Assembly (NCBI RefSeq): GCF_014284155.1
Contig: NZ_JACOFZ010000004.1
Coordinates: forward strand, 62,001-126,000
Origin: Affinundibacterium nitidum
Lineage (GTDB): Bacteria > Pseudomonadota > Gammaproteobacteria > Burkholderiales > Burkholderiaceae_D
Direction of reading: 5' to 3'
DNA length: 64,000 nt
Shown here: positions 1-8,424 of the stretch, in pieces
How positions within the stretch are numbered: position 1 is the stretch's first letter
How the letters are laid out: every line of letters begins with the position of its first letter
Program-made: the position numbers and the translations under genes
Notes under the pieces: generated by a model
The model's input: the letters and a program-made list of their open reading frames with translations, nothing else
Databases searched by the model: none
What the model was told of the DNA's origin: nothing

Positions 1-374
1 AGGCGTTCAGGCGCGATGTAAACGAGATCGAGTTCACCCGCTCGCATCAACCTCTCAATGCGCATCGCTTCATCAAAACTCTGTGTTGAGTTCAAAAAAG
101 CAGCGCGGACACCGACTTCCGCTAAGGCATCGACTTGGTCTTGCATGAGAGCGATCAGCGGAGAAACAACAATCCCAACACCTTGCCGGATTAAGGCAGG
201 AATCTGATAGCACAAAGATTTACCACCACCAGTCGGCATCAGTACTAGAGCATCACCGCCATTGACAACATGATCGACGATTTGAGCTTGTTGGGAGCGA
301 AAAGCAGGATAGCCGAACACTGTCTGCAACAAGTGCAGAGCTTGTTCTTGCTTAGCATCGAGTGGGGTGCTCAC
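1..374 (-). CDS. recQ: ATP-dependent DNA helicase RecQ, N-terminal part (cut by window edge)
   Basis: Only the first ~124 codons lie in the window. The gene reads leftwards from a GTG codon and leaves the window without a stop. The translation has the RecQ-type helicase start: a Q-motif-like stretch (FGYPAFRSQQAQIV), Walker A MPTGGGKSLCYQIPAL, motif Ia (VVSPLIALMQDQV) and the start of motif Ic (YIAPERL). RecQ is a 3'-5' superfamily 2 helicase in recombination and replication-fork repair. No in-frame ATG lies close upstream, so GTG is the likely start. It lies 24 bp upstream of uppP on the same strand and may be cotranscribed with it. The DEAH box, zinc and HRDC regions are outside the window. 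Confidence 0.9.
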   Translation of the reverse strand, partial: MSTPLDAKQEQALHLLQTVFGYPAFRSQQAQIVDHVVNGGDALVLMPTGGGKSLCYQIPALIRQGVGIVVSPLIALMQDQVDALAEVGVRAAFLNSTQSFDEAMRIERLMRAGELDLVYIAPER

Positions 375-398
375 GTTGGTCTTATACTTGGAGAAAGT

Positions 399-1232
399 TT
401 ATTCGGTCCAAGCAATCCAGCCTAATTGCCAAGTCAATAAAATCATGATGCCGAAACCAATTCGGTACCAAGCGAAGACATTAAAAGTGTGAGTGGAAAT
501 GTATTTCAATAACCATCGAACGCAGAAAAAGGCTGAAATGAATGCGGTGATCGTACCAAGTCCGAACATGGGGACATCAGAAACCGTGAGCAAGTCACGT
601 GCCTTATACAAAGAGTAAACAGTAGCACCAAGAAGTGTTGGAATCGCCAAAAAAAACGAAAATTCAGTAGCTGCTTTACGGGACATGCCAAACAACATAG
701 CGCCGATAATGGTCGCGCCAGAGCGTGAAGTTCCCGGGATTAGGCCAAATGCTTGGGCTATGCCGACTTTGATGGCATCGGTAAAGCTCATATCGTCGAC
801 TGTTTCAATCCGCGGAGATACCGTACTTTTTGCTTGTCGATTTTCTACCCAAAGAATAATGATGCCGCCAATGATGAAGGCACTTGCTACCGGAACTGGC
901 GAGAACAAATACTCTTTGATCTTTTTGATGAACAATAAACCGATGATCGCTGCAGGAAGGAAGCCGATAGTGATATTGATCGCGAGTCTACGGGCTCGAC
1001 TATCGTTGGTCAGGCCTAGTACGATTTGCGCGATTTTTACCCGGTACTCCCAGCAGACAGCGAAGATTGCACCAGCCTGAATCGCAATTTCAAATACTTT
1101 TATTTTTTCACCGCTGAAGTTGAGTAGGCTACTCGTTAAAATCAGGTGGCCAGTAGAGGAGATCGGTAAGAATTCGGTTAGGCCCTCAACGATGCCCATG
1201 ATAATAATTTTGACGGCGAGAAGGAAATCCAT
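399..1232 (-). CDS. uppP: Undecaprenyl-diphosphatase UppP/BacA
   Basis: A 277-residue polytopic inner-membrane enzyme. It dephosphorylates undecaprenyl pyrophosphate, regenerating the lipid carrier for peptidoglycan and O-antigen, and confers bacitracin resistance when abundant. The family signature is complete: the Glu-rich motif [14 protein letters not shown] at residues 16-29 and the phosphate-binding motif PGTSRSG at 166-172, with about eight hydrophobic segments around them. Length matches the usual 265-280 residues. It lies between recQ and a YkgJ-family gene, all on the minus strand. Confidence 0.96.
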   Translation of the reverse strand: MDFLLAVKIIIMGIVEGLTEFLPISSTGHLILTSSLLNFSGEKIKVFEIAIQAGAIFAVCWEYRVKIAQIVLGLTNDSRARRLAINITIGFLPAAIIGLLFIKKIKEYLFSPVPVASAFIIGGIIILWVENRQAKSTVSPRIETVDDMSFTDAIKVGIAQAFGLIPGTSRSGATIIGAMLFGMSRKAATEFSFFLAIPTLLGATVYSLYKARDLLTVSDVPMFGLGTITAFISAFFCVRWLLKYISTHTFNVFAWYRIGFGIMILLTWQLGWIAWTE

Positions 1233-1323
1233 ATTGTGTTTGCGTTCAACGGGTTGGTTAAAAATTACAAGGCACGAAGCTTATCATGTAGTGCATACAG
1301 TGAGCTTGATTTTCGACGTGGGG

Positions 1324-1599
1324 TCACGAGTTCCTATTCGGTTGCGTTGCTTGTTCGAGTTGTTCTAGCCACAGGAGTGCATAGGTACGATCAGCGCCGC
1401 ACATTTCTAGATTGGCTTGAAGCCCAGAGCAACAAGCGGGGCGTTCTGGCTTGCCGAAAATTTTACAGTGTAGATTTTCGTCCAGTTGAACACAGGGAAT
1501 ACCAGCGGGTTTGCCGTTCGGCATTCCTGGGATTGCGCTTGTTATGGAAGGTGCGATGCAGCAGGCAGCGCAACCGGGGCGACAGTTGATAAAGTTCAT
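1324..1599 (-). CDS. YkgJ-family cysteine cluster protein
   Basis: A small cytoplasmic protein of about 91 residues starting [10 protein letters not shown]. It has the YkgJ/UPF0153 cysteine pattern, CxxxCxxCC near the N-terminus with further C, CC and C positions downstream. The pattern suggests binding of zinc or an iron-sulfur cluster, but the biochemical role of the family is not settled. An in-frame ATG 12 codons upstream (1635) would add residues without similarity to the family, so I prefer the internal ATG. It is separated from uppP by about 90 bp. Confidence 0.75.
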   Translation of the reverse strand: MNFINCRPGCAACCIAPSITSAIPGMPNGKPAGIPCVQLDENLHCKIFGKPERPACCSGLQANLEMCGADRTYALLWLEQLEQATQPNRNS

Positions 1600-1704
1600 T
1601 ACGTTATTGTAAATGGTGCACCCTAGCCGATGCACTGTTTAGTTTGAATTTTCTGGTGAGTGCTTGTGGAACTTCGAGTAGAACAAAGTTTCCGTTATGT
1701 TGCC

Positions 1705-1733
1705 TTGACCAAACTCGCGACAAGGCTTACATT
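1705..1733 (+). promoter_or_regulatory. Sigma-70 promoter of the TetR gene
   Basis: TTGACC (1705-1710), a 17-bp spacer and TACATT (1728-1733) form a good sigma-70 promoter reading towards the TetR gene. Transcription would start near 1740, giving a leader of about 114 nt. The palindrome at 1732-1749 overlaps the -10 element and the predicted start. Confidence 0.65.
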
Positions 1734-1749
1734 ACTGACTCGTGAGTAA
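1732..1749. promoter_or_regulatory. Predicted TetR-family operator
   Basis: The 18-bp site TTACTGACTCGTGAGTAA is an interrupted palindrome in which 14 of 18 positions are dyad-symmetric (TTACTxACxxGTxAGTAA). It overlaps the -10 box and start site of the promoter in front of the TetR gene. Size, symmetry and position are those of a TetR-family autorepression operator. Binding itself is inferred. Confidence 0.6.
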
Positions 1750-1853
1750 GTTAAATTAATTGGTGATTTCTTACAACTGATCATCCTAAAAAATGTTCAA
1801 AAGAAATGACTGATTTTGATCCTAAGTCTTTGAAAATAGAGTAATTTGTTGTT

Positions 1854-2558
1854 ATGACATGTCCATTTAAGCCGCGTTGGGAGAGAAGGAAAGATGCTCG
1901 TCCGCAAGAGCTGCTGGATGCTGCCCTAGATCATTTCGTGGCGCGAGGATTCGCAGCGACTCGTTTAGATGATGTCGCTAAGTCTGCTGGAGTGTCTAAA
2001 GGTACTTTGTATCTCTATTTCAGTAGCAAAGAAGAGTTGCTTAAAGCAGTCGTTCGGGAATCTATCGTTCCTCTCATTGGTGAAGCAGAGTCAGTGATTG
2101 AGCAGTTTGCAGGCAGCAGTGAGGAGTTATTCCGCCTAGTAATGCGTACATGGTGGGACAATGTTGGTGCTTCGAAATTATCAGGTTTGCCAAAACTGAT
2201 GACGGCAGAAGCAGGTAATTTCCCTGAACTTGCGCGATTTTATCAAGAGGAAGTGGTTGATCGAGGTGAGCGTCTAGTGGCGACTATGCTGAGGCGCGGG
2301 ATTGAACGTGGTGAGATAATCGACGTCGATTTAGAAATTGCACCTAGAGTGTTGGTGGCACCAATGATCATGATGATGCTGTGGAAACATTCAAACGGCG
2401 TTTGTAAGGTTGAGGAAGATAAGTTGCCAGCACATCTCGACTATTACATTGAGATGTCATTACGTGGAATTTTGGTTCCAAAGCCTGAATCTGCTGATGT
2501 AAGTAGGGACGAGAATAAGGATCAGAAGAAAAAAGCCGCCAATTGCTGCAAAACTTGA
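1854..2558 (+). CDS. TetR/AcrR-family transcriptional regulator
   Basis: A 234-residue regulator with a TetR_N domain. The helix-turn-helix lies at about residues 36-57 (TRLDDVAKSAGVSKGTLYLYF), followed by the usual all-helical ligand-binding domain. A charged tail of about 25 residues (DENKDQKKK) extends beyond the normal family length. The gene has its own promoter with an overlapping palindrome, so autorepression is likely. No divergent efflux gene exists. The nearest transport gene is the TolC homologue about 1.2 kb downstream on the same strand, beyond the methyltransferase and rhodanese, and it could be a target. The ligand is unknown. Confidence 0.88.
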   Translation: MTCPFKPRWERRKDARPQELLDAALDHFVARGFAATRLDDVAKSAGVSKGTLYLYFSSKEELLKAVVRESIVPLIGEAESVIEQFAGSSEELFRLVMRTWWDNVGASKLSGLPKLMTAEAGNFPELARFYQEEVVDRGERLVATMLRRGIERGEIIDVDLEIAPRVLVAPMIMMMLWKHSNGVCKVEEDKLPAHLDYYIEMSLRGILVPKPESADVSRDENKDQKKKAANCCKT

Positions 2559-2663
2559 TGCAAAGCGACTCTTAACTAGTCGTATTTGATAAAATGGAAG
2601 TTTCCTCTGACACATTAACCTTGTTTTTCAAAACGTGAATAGCGTTGAAGCGAGTAGAAGACT

Positions 2664-3314
2664 ATGAATATCGAACAAGCCCGTTTTAATATGATTGAGC
2701 AACAGATTCGTCCAACGAATGTGAGCTCGCCTGAAGTCTTGTCCCTGTTAGCGACAGTCAAGCGTGAGAATTTCTTCCCTGACTCACAAAAGGCTTTGGC
2801 CTTCTTTGATACCTCATTGCCACTCGTTGCTGGGGTGATGTCTTTGCCGCCCAAATTGGAAGCGCGCATCATCCAAGAAGTCAATGCCAAGTCGACGGAC
2901 TCTGTTTTGGTAGTGGGTGCAGACTCTGGCTACCTTGCAGCTTTACTGGCGCACCAAGCGCGCCATGTCACAGTGATGGAAGCCGAGAGCGAGCTTCGAA
3001 ATCTAGCTCAAGCCAACATCAAAGCGAATGGCTTAACCAATGTTGAAGTCGTTTTGGGTGATGCATTGCAAAACCAGGCTGTTGCTTCTTTTGACGTGAT
3101 TGTGGTGACAGGTTCTTTGGAAAGTATCCCTCAAAATCTGCAAGAACAATTGAATGTTGGTGGTCGTCTGTTCGTGTTTGTTGGTAAGCCACCAGTGATG
3201 TCGGCACAGCTGATCACACGCGAATCTGACTTATTCTTTAAGGCCCAAGATTTGTTTGAAACTTCAGTGGGTCGTCTATCGCAAGCGATCGCTGAATCGA
3301 GTTTTAGACTTTGA
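2664..3314 (+). CDS. Protein-L-isoaspartate O-methyltransferase-like protein
   Basis: A 216-residue SAM-dependent methyltransferase-fold protein of the PCMT type. The N-terminus (MNIEQARFNMIEQQIRPT) is typical of the betaproteobacterial PCMT homologue found upstream of a rhodanese and tolC. Motif I reads VLVVGADSGYLAALLA at about 81-96, whereas canonical PCMT has VLEVGTGSGYQAALLA. The active-site loop normally containing SQP is replaced by VAGVMSLPP. Loss of the acidic/Gly residues of motif I makes true isoaspartyl repair uncertain. The order TetR, this gene, rhodanese, TolC on one strand is compact. Confidence 0.8.
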   Translation: MNIEQARFNMIEQQIRPTNVSSPEVLSLLATVKRENFFPDSQKALAFFDTSLPLVAGVMSLPPKLEARIIQEVNAKSTDSVLVVGADSGYLAALLAHQARHVTVMEAESELRNLAQANIKANGLTNVEVVLGDALQNQAVASFDVIVVTGSLESIPQNLQEQLNVGGRLFVFVGKPPVMSAQLITRESDLFFKAQDLFETSVGRLSQAIAESSFRL

Positions 3315-3373
3315 TATTGTTTTGAAAAGCCTTGGATTTATTATATTATTAATTTTTTAAGTAAAGATTGCGC

Positions 3374-3697
3374 ATGCAAGCGATTACAGCTCCTGAATTA
3401 GCACAATGGTTGGCTGATTCCAGTAAAAAAATGCCATTTTTGCTTGATGTCAGGGAACCTTCAGAGTATGAAATTTGTCATATTGCTGGATCGCACCTGA
3501 TGCCGATGCACAGCATTCCCATGAAGTTGGACGAATTAGCGGGGGATGTTGAGATCGTTTGTATTTGCCATCATGGTGGCCGTAGTATGCAAGTCGCACA
3601 TTTCCTTGAGAGAAATGGCTTCAATCAAATCATTAATTTGACCGGTGGTGTACATGCGTGGGCTTTGCAGGTTGATCCTGAAATGCCCACATATTAG
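3374..3697 (+). CDS. Rhodanese-like domain protein
   Basis: A single rhodanese domain of 107 residues. It has the N-terminal LLDVREPSEYE motif and the active-site loop CHHGGRS, with catalytic Cys65. Such proteins transfer or sense sulfane sulfur in the cytoplasm. An in-frame TTG two codons upstream (3368) is possible, but the ATG at 3374 is the more natural start. It follows the PCMT-like gene by about 60 bp and precedes tolC. The sulfur donor and acceptor are unknown. Confidence 0.88.
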   Translation: MQAITAPELAQWLADSSKKMPFLLDVREPSEYEICHIAGSHLMPMHSIPMKLDELAGDVEIVCICHHGGRSMQVAHFLERNGFNQIINLTGGVHAWALQVDPEMPTY

Positions 3698-3749
3698 ACA
3701 GTTTTGGGTGGTGCCGAAAACGTCTGCTTAAGTGATTTGTCGTCGTATT

Positions 3750-3783
3750 GAGGTCTTCCAAAGAGAAGACTCTGCGATTTTTA
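3750..3783 (+). terminator. Terminator-like hairpin before tolC
   Basis: GTCTTC (3753-3758), loop CAAAGA and GAAGAC (3765-3770) form a stem extended by a bulged GAG/CTC. TGCGATTTTTAATTTT follows. It may separate the rhodanese transcript from tolC or act as a leaky attenuator, because the tolC ATG comes only about 30 bp later. Confidence 0.4.
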
Positions 3784-3802
3784 ATTTTATTCGGAGCATT
3801 TT

Positions 3803-5122
3803 ATGCGTAAATCTATTATCGCTACTTTTATTGCGACAGCGTTTTTATCATTAAACGCGGGTGCCAGCGATTTGCTGCAAGTTTATAAAGAAGCCTTGGC
3901 AAACGACGCGCAATACAGCGCAGCTCGCGCAGCGAAGATGGCAGGAGCTGAGCGTTCGGTTCAGGGGCGTTCTGCTTTGTTGCCACGTATTGGCTTGAGT
4001 GGTGGTGTCAGTAAAACTCATTCCGAGTTTGATCCCGATATCGGTAACACTATCAAATCAAACTCCACTGGTAATTCAGTAACTTTGTCTTTGAGCCAGC
4101 CTTTGTTTAACTTGGGCACATGGGAAAGTTACGAGCAAAGTAAGTTAGCCGTTGTTGCTAGTGAAATTCAATTCGCCCAAGCGCAGCAAGATTTGATGCT
4201 TCGTGTCAGCCAAGCGTATTTCGATGTTTTGGCTGCTGAAAATACATTACAAACTCTGCAAGCACAGAAAGTTGCAACGGCAGAGCAGCTCGCTTCCGCG
4301 AAACGTAACTTCGAAGTAGGCACACAAACAATTACTGACACTCACGAAGCGCAATCTGCATTTGATTTGGTGACTGCGCAAGTATTGGCAGGCGAGGGTG
4401 ATTTAGAAGTTAAGCGCGCTGCGCTGCGCCAGATCATTGGTAAAGATGCCGGCAATTTATCGCGCTTGAAAGACGGCGTGCAATTGTCATCACCAGTGCC
4501 AGCACAGATTAATGAGTGGGTAGCAACAGCCGAGAAGCAGAATTTTGCTGTAACGTCTTCACAGGTCTCTTTGGAAATCGCGCAGCGTGAAATCAAGAAG
4601 AGCCGCTCAGGTCATTTGCCAACGATTGATTTCTCAGCGAGCACAGGCCGTAGTTCTGGTAGCTCTGCAGCCGCTATTCAAAGTGGCGTTTCAAAGCCAA
4701 CAACAGTAGGTGTCTCGGTTAACATTCCTCTGTTCTCTGGTTTTGGTACAGACAGCCGCGTTCGTGAAACGATCGCCTTAGAAGATAAAGCGCGTAATGA
4801 TTTGGAAAGTGCACGTCGCGCAGCCGCGCAAAATGCACGCCAAGCCTATATCGGCGTGGTGAGTGGTTTGTCTCAAATCAAAGCGTTTGAAGCGGCTGAA
4901 ATTTCCAGTCAATCTGCCTTAGATTCAACTAAGTTAGGTTACCAAGTTGGTGTACGTATCAACATTGACGTTTTGAATGCACAGCAAAAATTGTCTAACA
5001 CGCGCCAAAGCTTGGCTAAAGCACGTTACGACAATATTATCAATGGCCTGCGTTTGAAAGCCGCTGCTGGTACTTTGAAAGAAGCAGATTTGGCAGAAGT
5101 GAATACGCTATTGGTCCAATAA
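3803..5122 (+). CDS. tolC: TolC-family outer membrane efflux protein
   Basis: A 439-residue outer-membrane channel protein. The signal peptide is at about 1-21 (cleavage near NAGA-SDL). Two OEP repeats follow, rich in long coiled-coil helices (for example AQARQAYIGVVSGLSQIKAF-like segments), with the typical TolC start DLLQVYKEALANDAQYSAARA. It forms the trimeric exit duct for RND/MFS/ABC exporters and type I secretion. The SD-like CGGAG lies about 8 nt before the ATG. No inner-membrane pump or adaptor is encoded nearby, so it probably serves pumps elsewhere. The TetR gene upstream is a candidate regulator. Confidence 0.93.
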   Translation: MRKSIIATFIATAFLSLNAGASDLLQVYKEALANDAQYSAARAAKMAGAERSVQGRSALLPRIGLSGGVSKTHSEFDPDIGNTIKSNSTGNSVTLSLSQPLFNLGTWESYEQSKLAVVASEIQFAQAQQDLMLRVSQAYFDVLAAENTLQTLQAQKVATAEQLASAKRNFEVGTQTITDTHEAQSAFDLVTAQVLAGEGDLEVKRAALRQIIGKDAGNLSRLKDGVQLSSPVPAQINEWVATAEKQNFAVTSSQVSLEIAQREIKKSRSGHLPTIDFSASTGRSSGSSAAAIQSGVSKPTTVGVSVNIPLFSGFGTDSRVRETIALEDKARNDLESARRAAAQNARQAYIGVVSGLSQIKAFEAAEISSQSALDSTKLGYQVGVRINIDVLNAQQKLSNTRQSLAKARYDNIINGLRLKAAAGTLKEADLAEVNTLLVQ

Positions 5123-5147
5123 GTTACCAAACCCTATATGCAAAAAA

Positions 5148-5172
5148 TGCCCGCAACTATGCGGGCATTTTT
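5148..5172 (+). terminator. Rho-independent terminator of tolC
   Basis: TGCCCGC, loop AACTAT, GCGGGCA and then TTTTT form a compact GC stem with a U tract about 25 bp after the tolC stop. Confidence 0.9.
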
Positions 5173-5199
5173 GTTTGGGACTTTGGTTTCTGCGTCAAA

Positions 5200-5238
5200 G
5201 ATAAATGAGAGATCTAAGCTTCGACAAAGATCTCTCAT
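5200..5238 (-). terminator. Terminator-like hairpin of nrdJ
   Basis: A perfect 10-bp stem ATGAGAGATC (5205-5214) / GATCTCTCAT (5229-5238) with a 14-nt loop lies just past the nrdJ stop. On the minus strand it is followed by TTTATCTTTG. It sits back to back with the tolC terminator between the two convergent genes. Confidence 0.6.
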
Positions 5239-5245
5239 GTAGGCA

Positions 5246-7735
5246 TTATCCGCAAGCACCTACATATCCGCAGGAAACGCAACGAGAACAGCCATCTATC
5301 TTTTGCAACGCATATGCACCACAATCAGGACATTTCTTACCACTTGCTGTTGCGATCATTGGTGCAGTTTCACCTTCGTAAGCGAGATCATCCATACCGT
5401 AGGCAAGTTGCTTGTTCTTGTATTTTTCAGCCAGCACGGTGATCGGTACTTGATTTCCTGCAGCATCTAAGAAACCGCGCTTCATCAAGATTCGTTGCAA
5501 TGAATAACCAATTGCAGCAACTTCAGATTCATGAAATAAAGGTGCTTGTGATCCATCATCTTTGGTGATCATGCCGCAGCGTACTGTGCCTTTGTCCCAA
5601 ACTACCTCTCGCATATCGGCCAACGCTTTTGCAATCGATCCACCCGAGCGCGCAGCCATTGAGAGCAAACGCATACTTGCTGATATCCATTGTTGACCAT
5701 CGTTCTTCTGTCCTGCTGGCATAAAGAATTCAAACGGGCGTTCTATGGTGGCGAGCTCACCACCGACAATGCCTTGAATATGAATAAAGCTGACCGTCAG
5801 GTAAACTGTTTTCTTACCCTCGTAGGTCATATACTGTACTTTAGATGTGACCGATTCAAGATCACCAAATGGACGTCCGTCAAACTGTTTGCGCAGTAAG
5901 TCATCGTCCGGCAAGACTTTAGACGTGGCAGCAGGCGTATCGCTACCAACAGAAAGGACACTACCAAGAATATTGTTGGGGCGGTAGGTTGCAAGGCCTT
6001 TCAAACCTGCCCGCCAAGCGTCGAGGTACAAGGTTTGGAAATCATCATATGGATAGTCGGCCGGCACATTTACCGTTTTCGAAATCGCAGAATCGACGTA
6101 AGGCTGAACGGCCTGCAACATCATCATGTGGTCATTGGCAGACATGTTGAGTGCTGTCACAAATGCAGGCGGTAACTTGCTATCGTCCGAGACGTCATTG
6201 CCGAGATGGCGATATAAACGCCAAGCGTGGTCGGCGACTTCGTAGATGCGACTGTCGCCCGCAGCCATGCGCTTCTTGCGATTATAAACCCAAGAGAATG
6301 CTGGCTCGATGCCATTAGAAGCATTGTCAGCGAACGCTAAAGTAATTGTGCCGGTCGGTGCAATTGAGATGAGGTGTGAGTTGCGCAGGCCCGTTTGCTT
6401 GATCTGTTCACGAACCTCAGTTGATAGACGTTTTGCGAATGAACCAGAGAGATACTTTTCTGCATCGAATAGGGGAAAAGCGCCTTTTTCTTTGGCTAAA
6501 TCGCTAGAAGCGGCGTATGCTGTGTCACGCATTTGTTCTGCGACTTGACGAGCAATATCACGCCCTTGCGCCGAATCGTAGCGAATGCCTAACATCACCA
6601 ATGCGCTTCCAAGGCCAAGAAAGCCGAGTCCCACACGACGTTTCGACATTGCTTCGTCATGTTGCTGCTGCAATGGCCAAGCCGTCGCATCAAGTACATT
6701 GTCTAGCATACGAGTAGCGACTGACACTACAGCTTTGAAACTTTCAAAGTCGAAAAATGCATCCTTACTAAATGCTTGCTTAACGAAACGAGTCAAATTG
6801 ATTGAGCCCAAACAACAGCAACCATAGTCGGGTAAGGGCTGTTCACCGCATGGGTTCGTGGCTTCAATTTGTTCGCAATAGTAGAGATTGTTCTCGGCGT
6901 TGATACGCGATAAGAATAGTATGCCCGGTTCTGCATGGTCATAAGTTGATTTCATGACCTCATCCCAAAGCTCACGTGCACGCACTTTTTGATATACCCA
7001 GGCGCCGTCATCACGCAGATATGCCCCGGCTTGTTTCTTTTCTTCTCCTGGTTCGGCTTTATGATTGAGTTCGAAATCGGTATCGTCTGCAACTGCCTGC
7101 ATGAACGCATCTGTTACGCCAATTGAAATGTTAAAGTTGGTGAGCCCACCTTTGTCTTTGGCATGAATAAAATCTAAGATGTCAGGATGATCGCATCGTA
7201 AAACGCCCATTTGTGCGCCGCGACGTGCGCCTGCGGACTCGACTGTAGAGCAAGATGCGTTGAATACCTGCATAAACGAGACGGGGCCCGATGCGCGTGA
7301 ACGCGTTCCTCTCACCAATGCATCTTTTGGGCGAATCGTTGAAAAGTCGTAACCGACACCACCACCGCGTCGCATCGTTTCCGCAGCGTCGGAGAGTGCA
7401 GTATAAATTCCCGGTTTTCCATCTTCGGCACTTGAAACAGAATCACCAACAGGTTGTACAAAACAGTTGATGAGAGTGGCGCGCAGATCCATTCCAGCTG
7501 CCGAGTTGATACGACCGGCCGGTACAAATCCATTTTTCTGTGCCCATAAGAATTTTTCTTCATAGTAGGCTTGAAAGTCAGGTGCTTCAACGCTTGCTAG
7601 CGCCTTCGCAACGCGGCTTTGCACATCTTGGATGGTACTTTCTTCGCCTTTGGCGTACTTCTCTAGCAAGACGTCTAATGAGATCTCTTGCGGCGACATT
7701 TCTGATATGCCAAGGATTTTTTCGTTTGCGTTCAT
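5246..7735 (-). CDS. nrdJ: Adenosylcobalamin-dependent (class II) ribonucleotide reductase NrdJ
   Basis: An 829-residue class II ribonucleotide reductase that makes deoxyribonucleotides using B12, so it needs no oxygen. It has the N-terminal ATP-cone-like region, the first redox cysteine in LINCFVQPV, and the finger-loop [14 protein letters not shown] with the catalytic N-x-C-x-E. The C-terminal end carries CPDCGA...CSRCVSCG, a zinc-ribbon-like set including the CxxC used for re-reduction. The ATG at 7735 is preferred; a TTG five codons upstream (7750) lacks an advantage. It is followed by a hairpin terminator and is monocistronic. No cobalamin riboswitch was recognised upstream. Confidence 0.95.
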   Translation of the reverse strand: MNANEKILGISEMSPQEISLDVLLEKYAKGEESTIQDVQSRVAKALASVEAPDFQAYYEEKFLWAQKNGFVPAGRINSAAGMDLRATLINCFVQPVGDSVSSAEDGKPGIYTALSDAAETMRRGGGVGYDFSTIRPKDALVRGTRSRASGPVSFMQVFNASCSTVESAGARRGAQMGVLRCDHPDILDFIHAKDKGGLTNFNISIGVTDAFMQAVADDTDFELNHKAEPGEEKKQAGAYLRDDGAWVYQKVRARELWDEVMKSTYDHAEPGILFLSRINAENNLYYCEQIEATNPCGEQPLPDYGCCCLGSINLTRFVKQAFSKDAFFDFESFKAVVSVATRMLDNVLDATAWPLQQQHDEAMSKRRVGLGFLGLGSALVMLGIRYDSAQGRDIARQVAEQMRDTAYAASSDLAKEKGAFPLFDAEKYLSGSFAKRLSTEVREQIKQTGLRNSHLISIAPTGTITLAFADNASNGIEPAFSWVYNRKKRMAAGDSRIYEVADHAWRLYRHLGNDVSDDSKLPPAFVTALNMSANDHMMMLQAVQPYVDSAISKTVNVPADYPYDDFQTLYLDAWRAGLKGLATYRPNNILGSVLSVGSDTPAATSKVLPDDDLLRKQFDGRPFGDLESVTSKVQYMTYEGKKTVYLTVSFIHIQGIVGGELATIERPFEFFMPAGQKNDGQQWISASMRLLSMAARSGGSIAKALADMREVVWDKGTVRCGMITKDDGSQAPLFHESEVAAIGYSLQRILMKRGFLDAAGNQVPITVLAEKYKNKQLAYGMDDLAYEGETAPMIATASGKKCPDCGAYALQKIDGCSRCVSCGYVGACG

Positions 7736-8007
7736 GGTTATTTCACTCAAATAGACTGCTGCGGTATTGCAGATAGCGTTACTTAATTATAGTCCTGTGT
7801 GGGCTAATTTCTTTGACTCAATTCAATTAAAAAGTGGTGCAAAGTTTCGGTGAATTGAATGTGAAATGCAGGAAATTGGCGGTGGTTGGCAGAGGTCTTG
7901 CCGGGCCTGAAAGTTTTCTTTCGGCAAGTTAGCTAAGTTGCATTCTAATTTTGAAAAAATCTTTGATTTAAATTAAAGAGTTGACCCTGAAATCCTTGCT
8001 GCTTCGA

Positions 8008-8036
8008 TTTACATAAGAATGATTCTCGTTTATAGT
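8008..8036 (+). promoter_or_regulatory. feoA promoter with Fur box in the spacer
   Basis: TTTACA (8008-8013), a 17-bp spacer and TATAGT (8031-8036) make a consensus-like sigma-70 promoter. Nearly the whole spacer is a Fur-box-like dyad centred on G8021 (AAGAAT-G-ATTCTC, 8015-8027). Iron-loaded Fur would therefore block RNA polymerase directly. A start near 8043 leaves a leader of about 28 nt. Confidence 0.75.
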
Positions 8037-8070
8037 TTAACCCTGAGAAATACTTTAGGGTTTTATCCCA

Positions 8071-8424
8071 ATGAGCTCTTTTCATGCTGATATGACAATA
8101 TCAATGCCGATAACAAATACCTCCGAGATGACAATGGAAGGCCGCAACGCCATTTCGTCTTTACCAAACCTTGCGCAAGTTGCGATAGGGGAGAGGTTTG
8201 TCGTGCGCAGTATTCTGGCCAATGGTGGCGCGCCTGAATGGCAGCAGCAACTTGAAGACATCGGTTTTATCGTTGGAGAGCCTGTGACATTAATGGCTAA
8301 AGGTGCTTTTGGTGGAGACCCACTAGTTGTGCGCATCGGTCTCTCCACCTTTGCTCTGCGCAAAGCGGAGGCAGCTTGTATTTTGGTAGAGCCAGAGTCT
8401 ACCGTCATGAAAGTGGCGGCATGA
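8071..8424 (+). CDS. feoA: FeoA ferrous iron transport protein
   Basis: A 117-residue cytoplasmic SH3-like protein that assists FeoB in ferrous iron uptake. The FeoA core begins near residue 38 (AQVAIGERFVVRSI) and continues through QQLEDIGFIVGEPVTLMAKGAFGGDPLVVRIG and FALRKAEA, close to the usual 75-85-residue family length. The N-terminal ~35 residues, rich in Met/Thr/Ser, are extra; an internal ATG at 8134 would remove most of them. AGGG lies 11 nt before the first ATG, which I keep. The gene is under a Fur-box promoter and overlaps feoB by 4 bp. No feoC was seen. Confidence 0.9.
   Translation: MSSFHADMTISMPITNTSEMTMEGRNAISSLPNLAQVAIGERFVVRSILANGGAPEWQQQLEDIGFIVGEPVTLMAKGAFGGDPLVVRIGLSTFALRKAEAACILVEPESTVMKVAA

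Noticed and set aside
1236-1589. 117-residue plus-strand reading frame
   Set aside because: It runs antisense to the YkgJ-family gene, whose cysteine pattern is clear, and has no recognisable features.
7736-8007. Cobalamin riboswitch in front of the B12-dependent nrdJ
   Set aside because: No B12-box-like conserved sequence was recognisable and the gap is mostly AT-rich; a covariance model search would be decisive.
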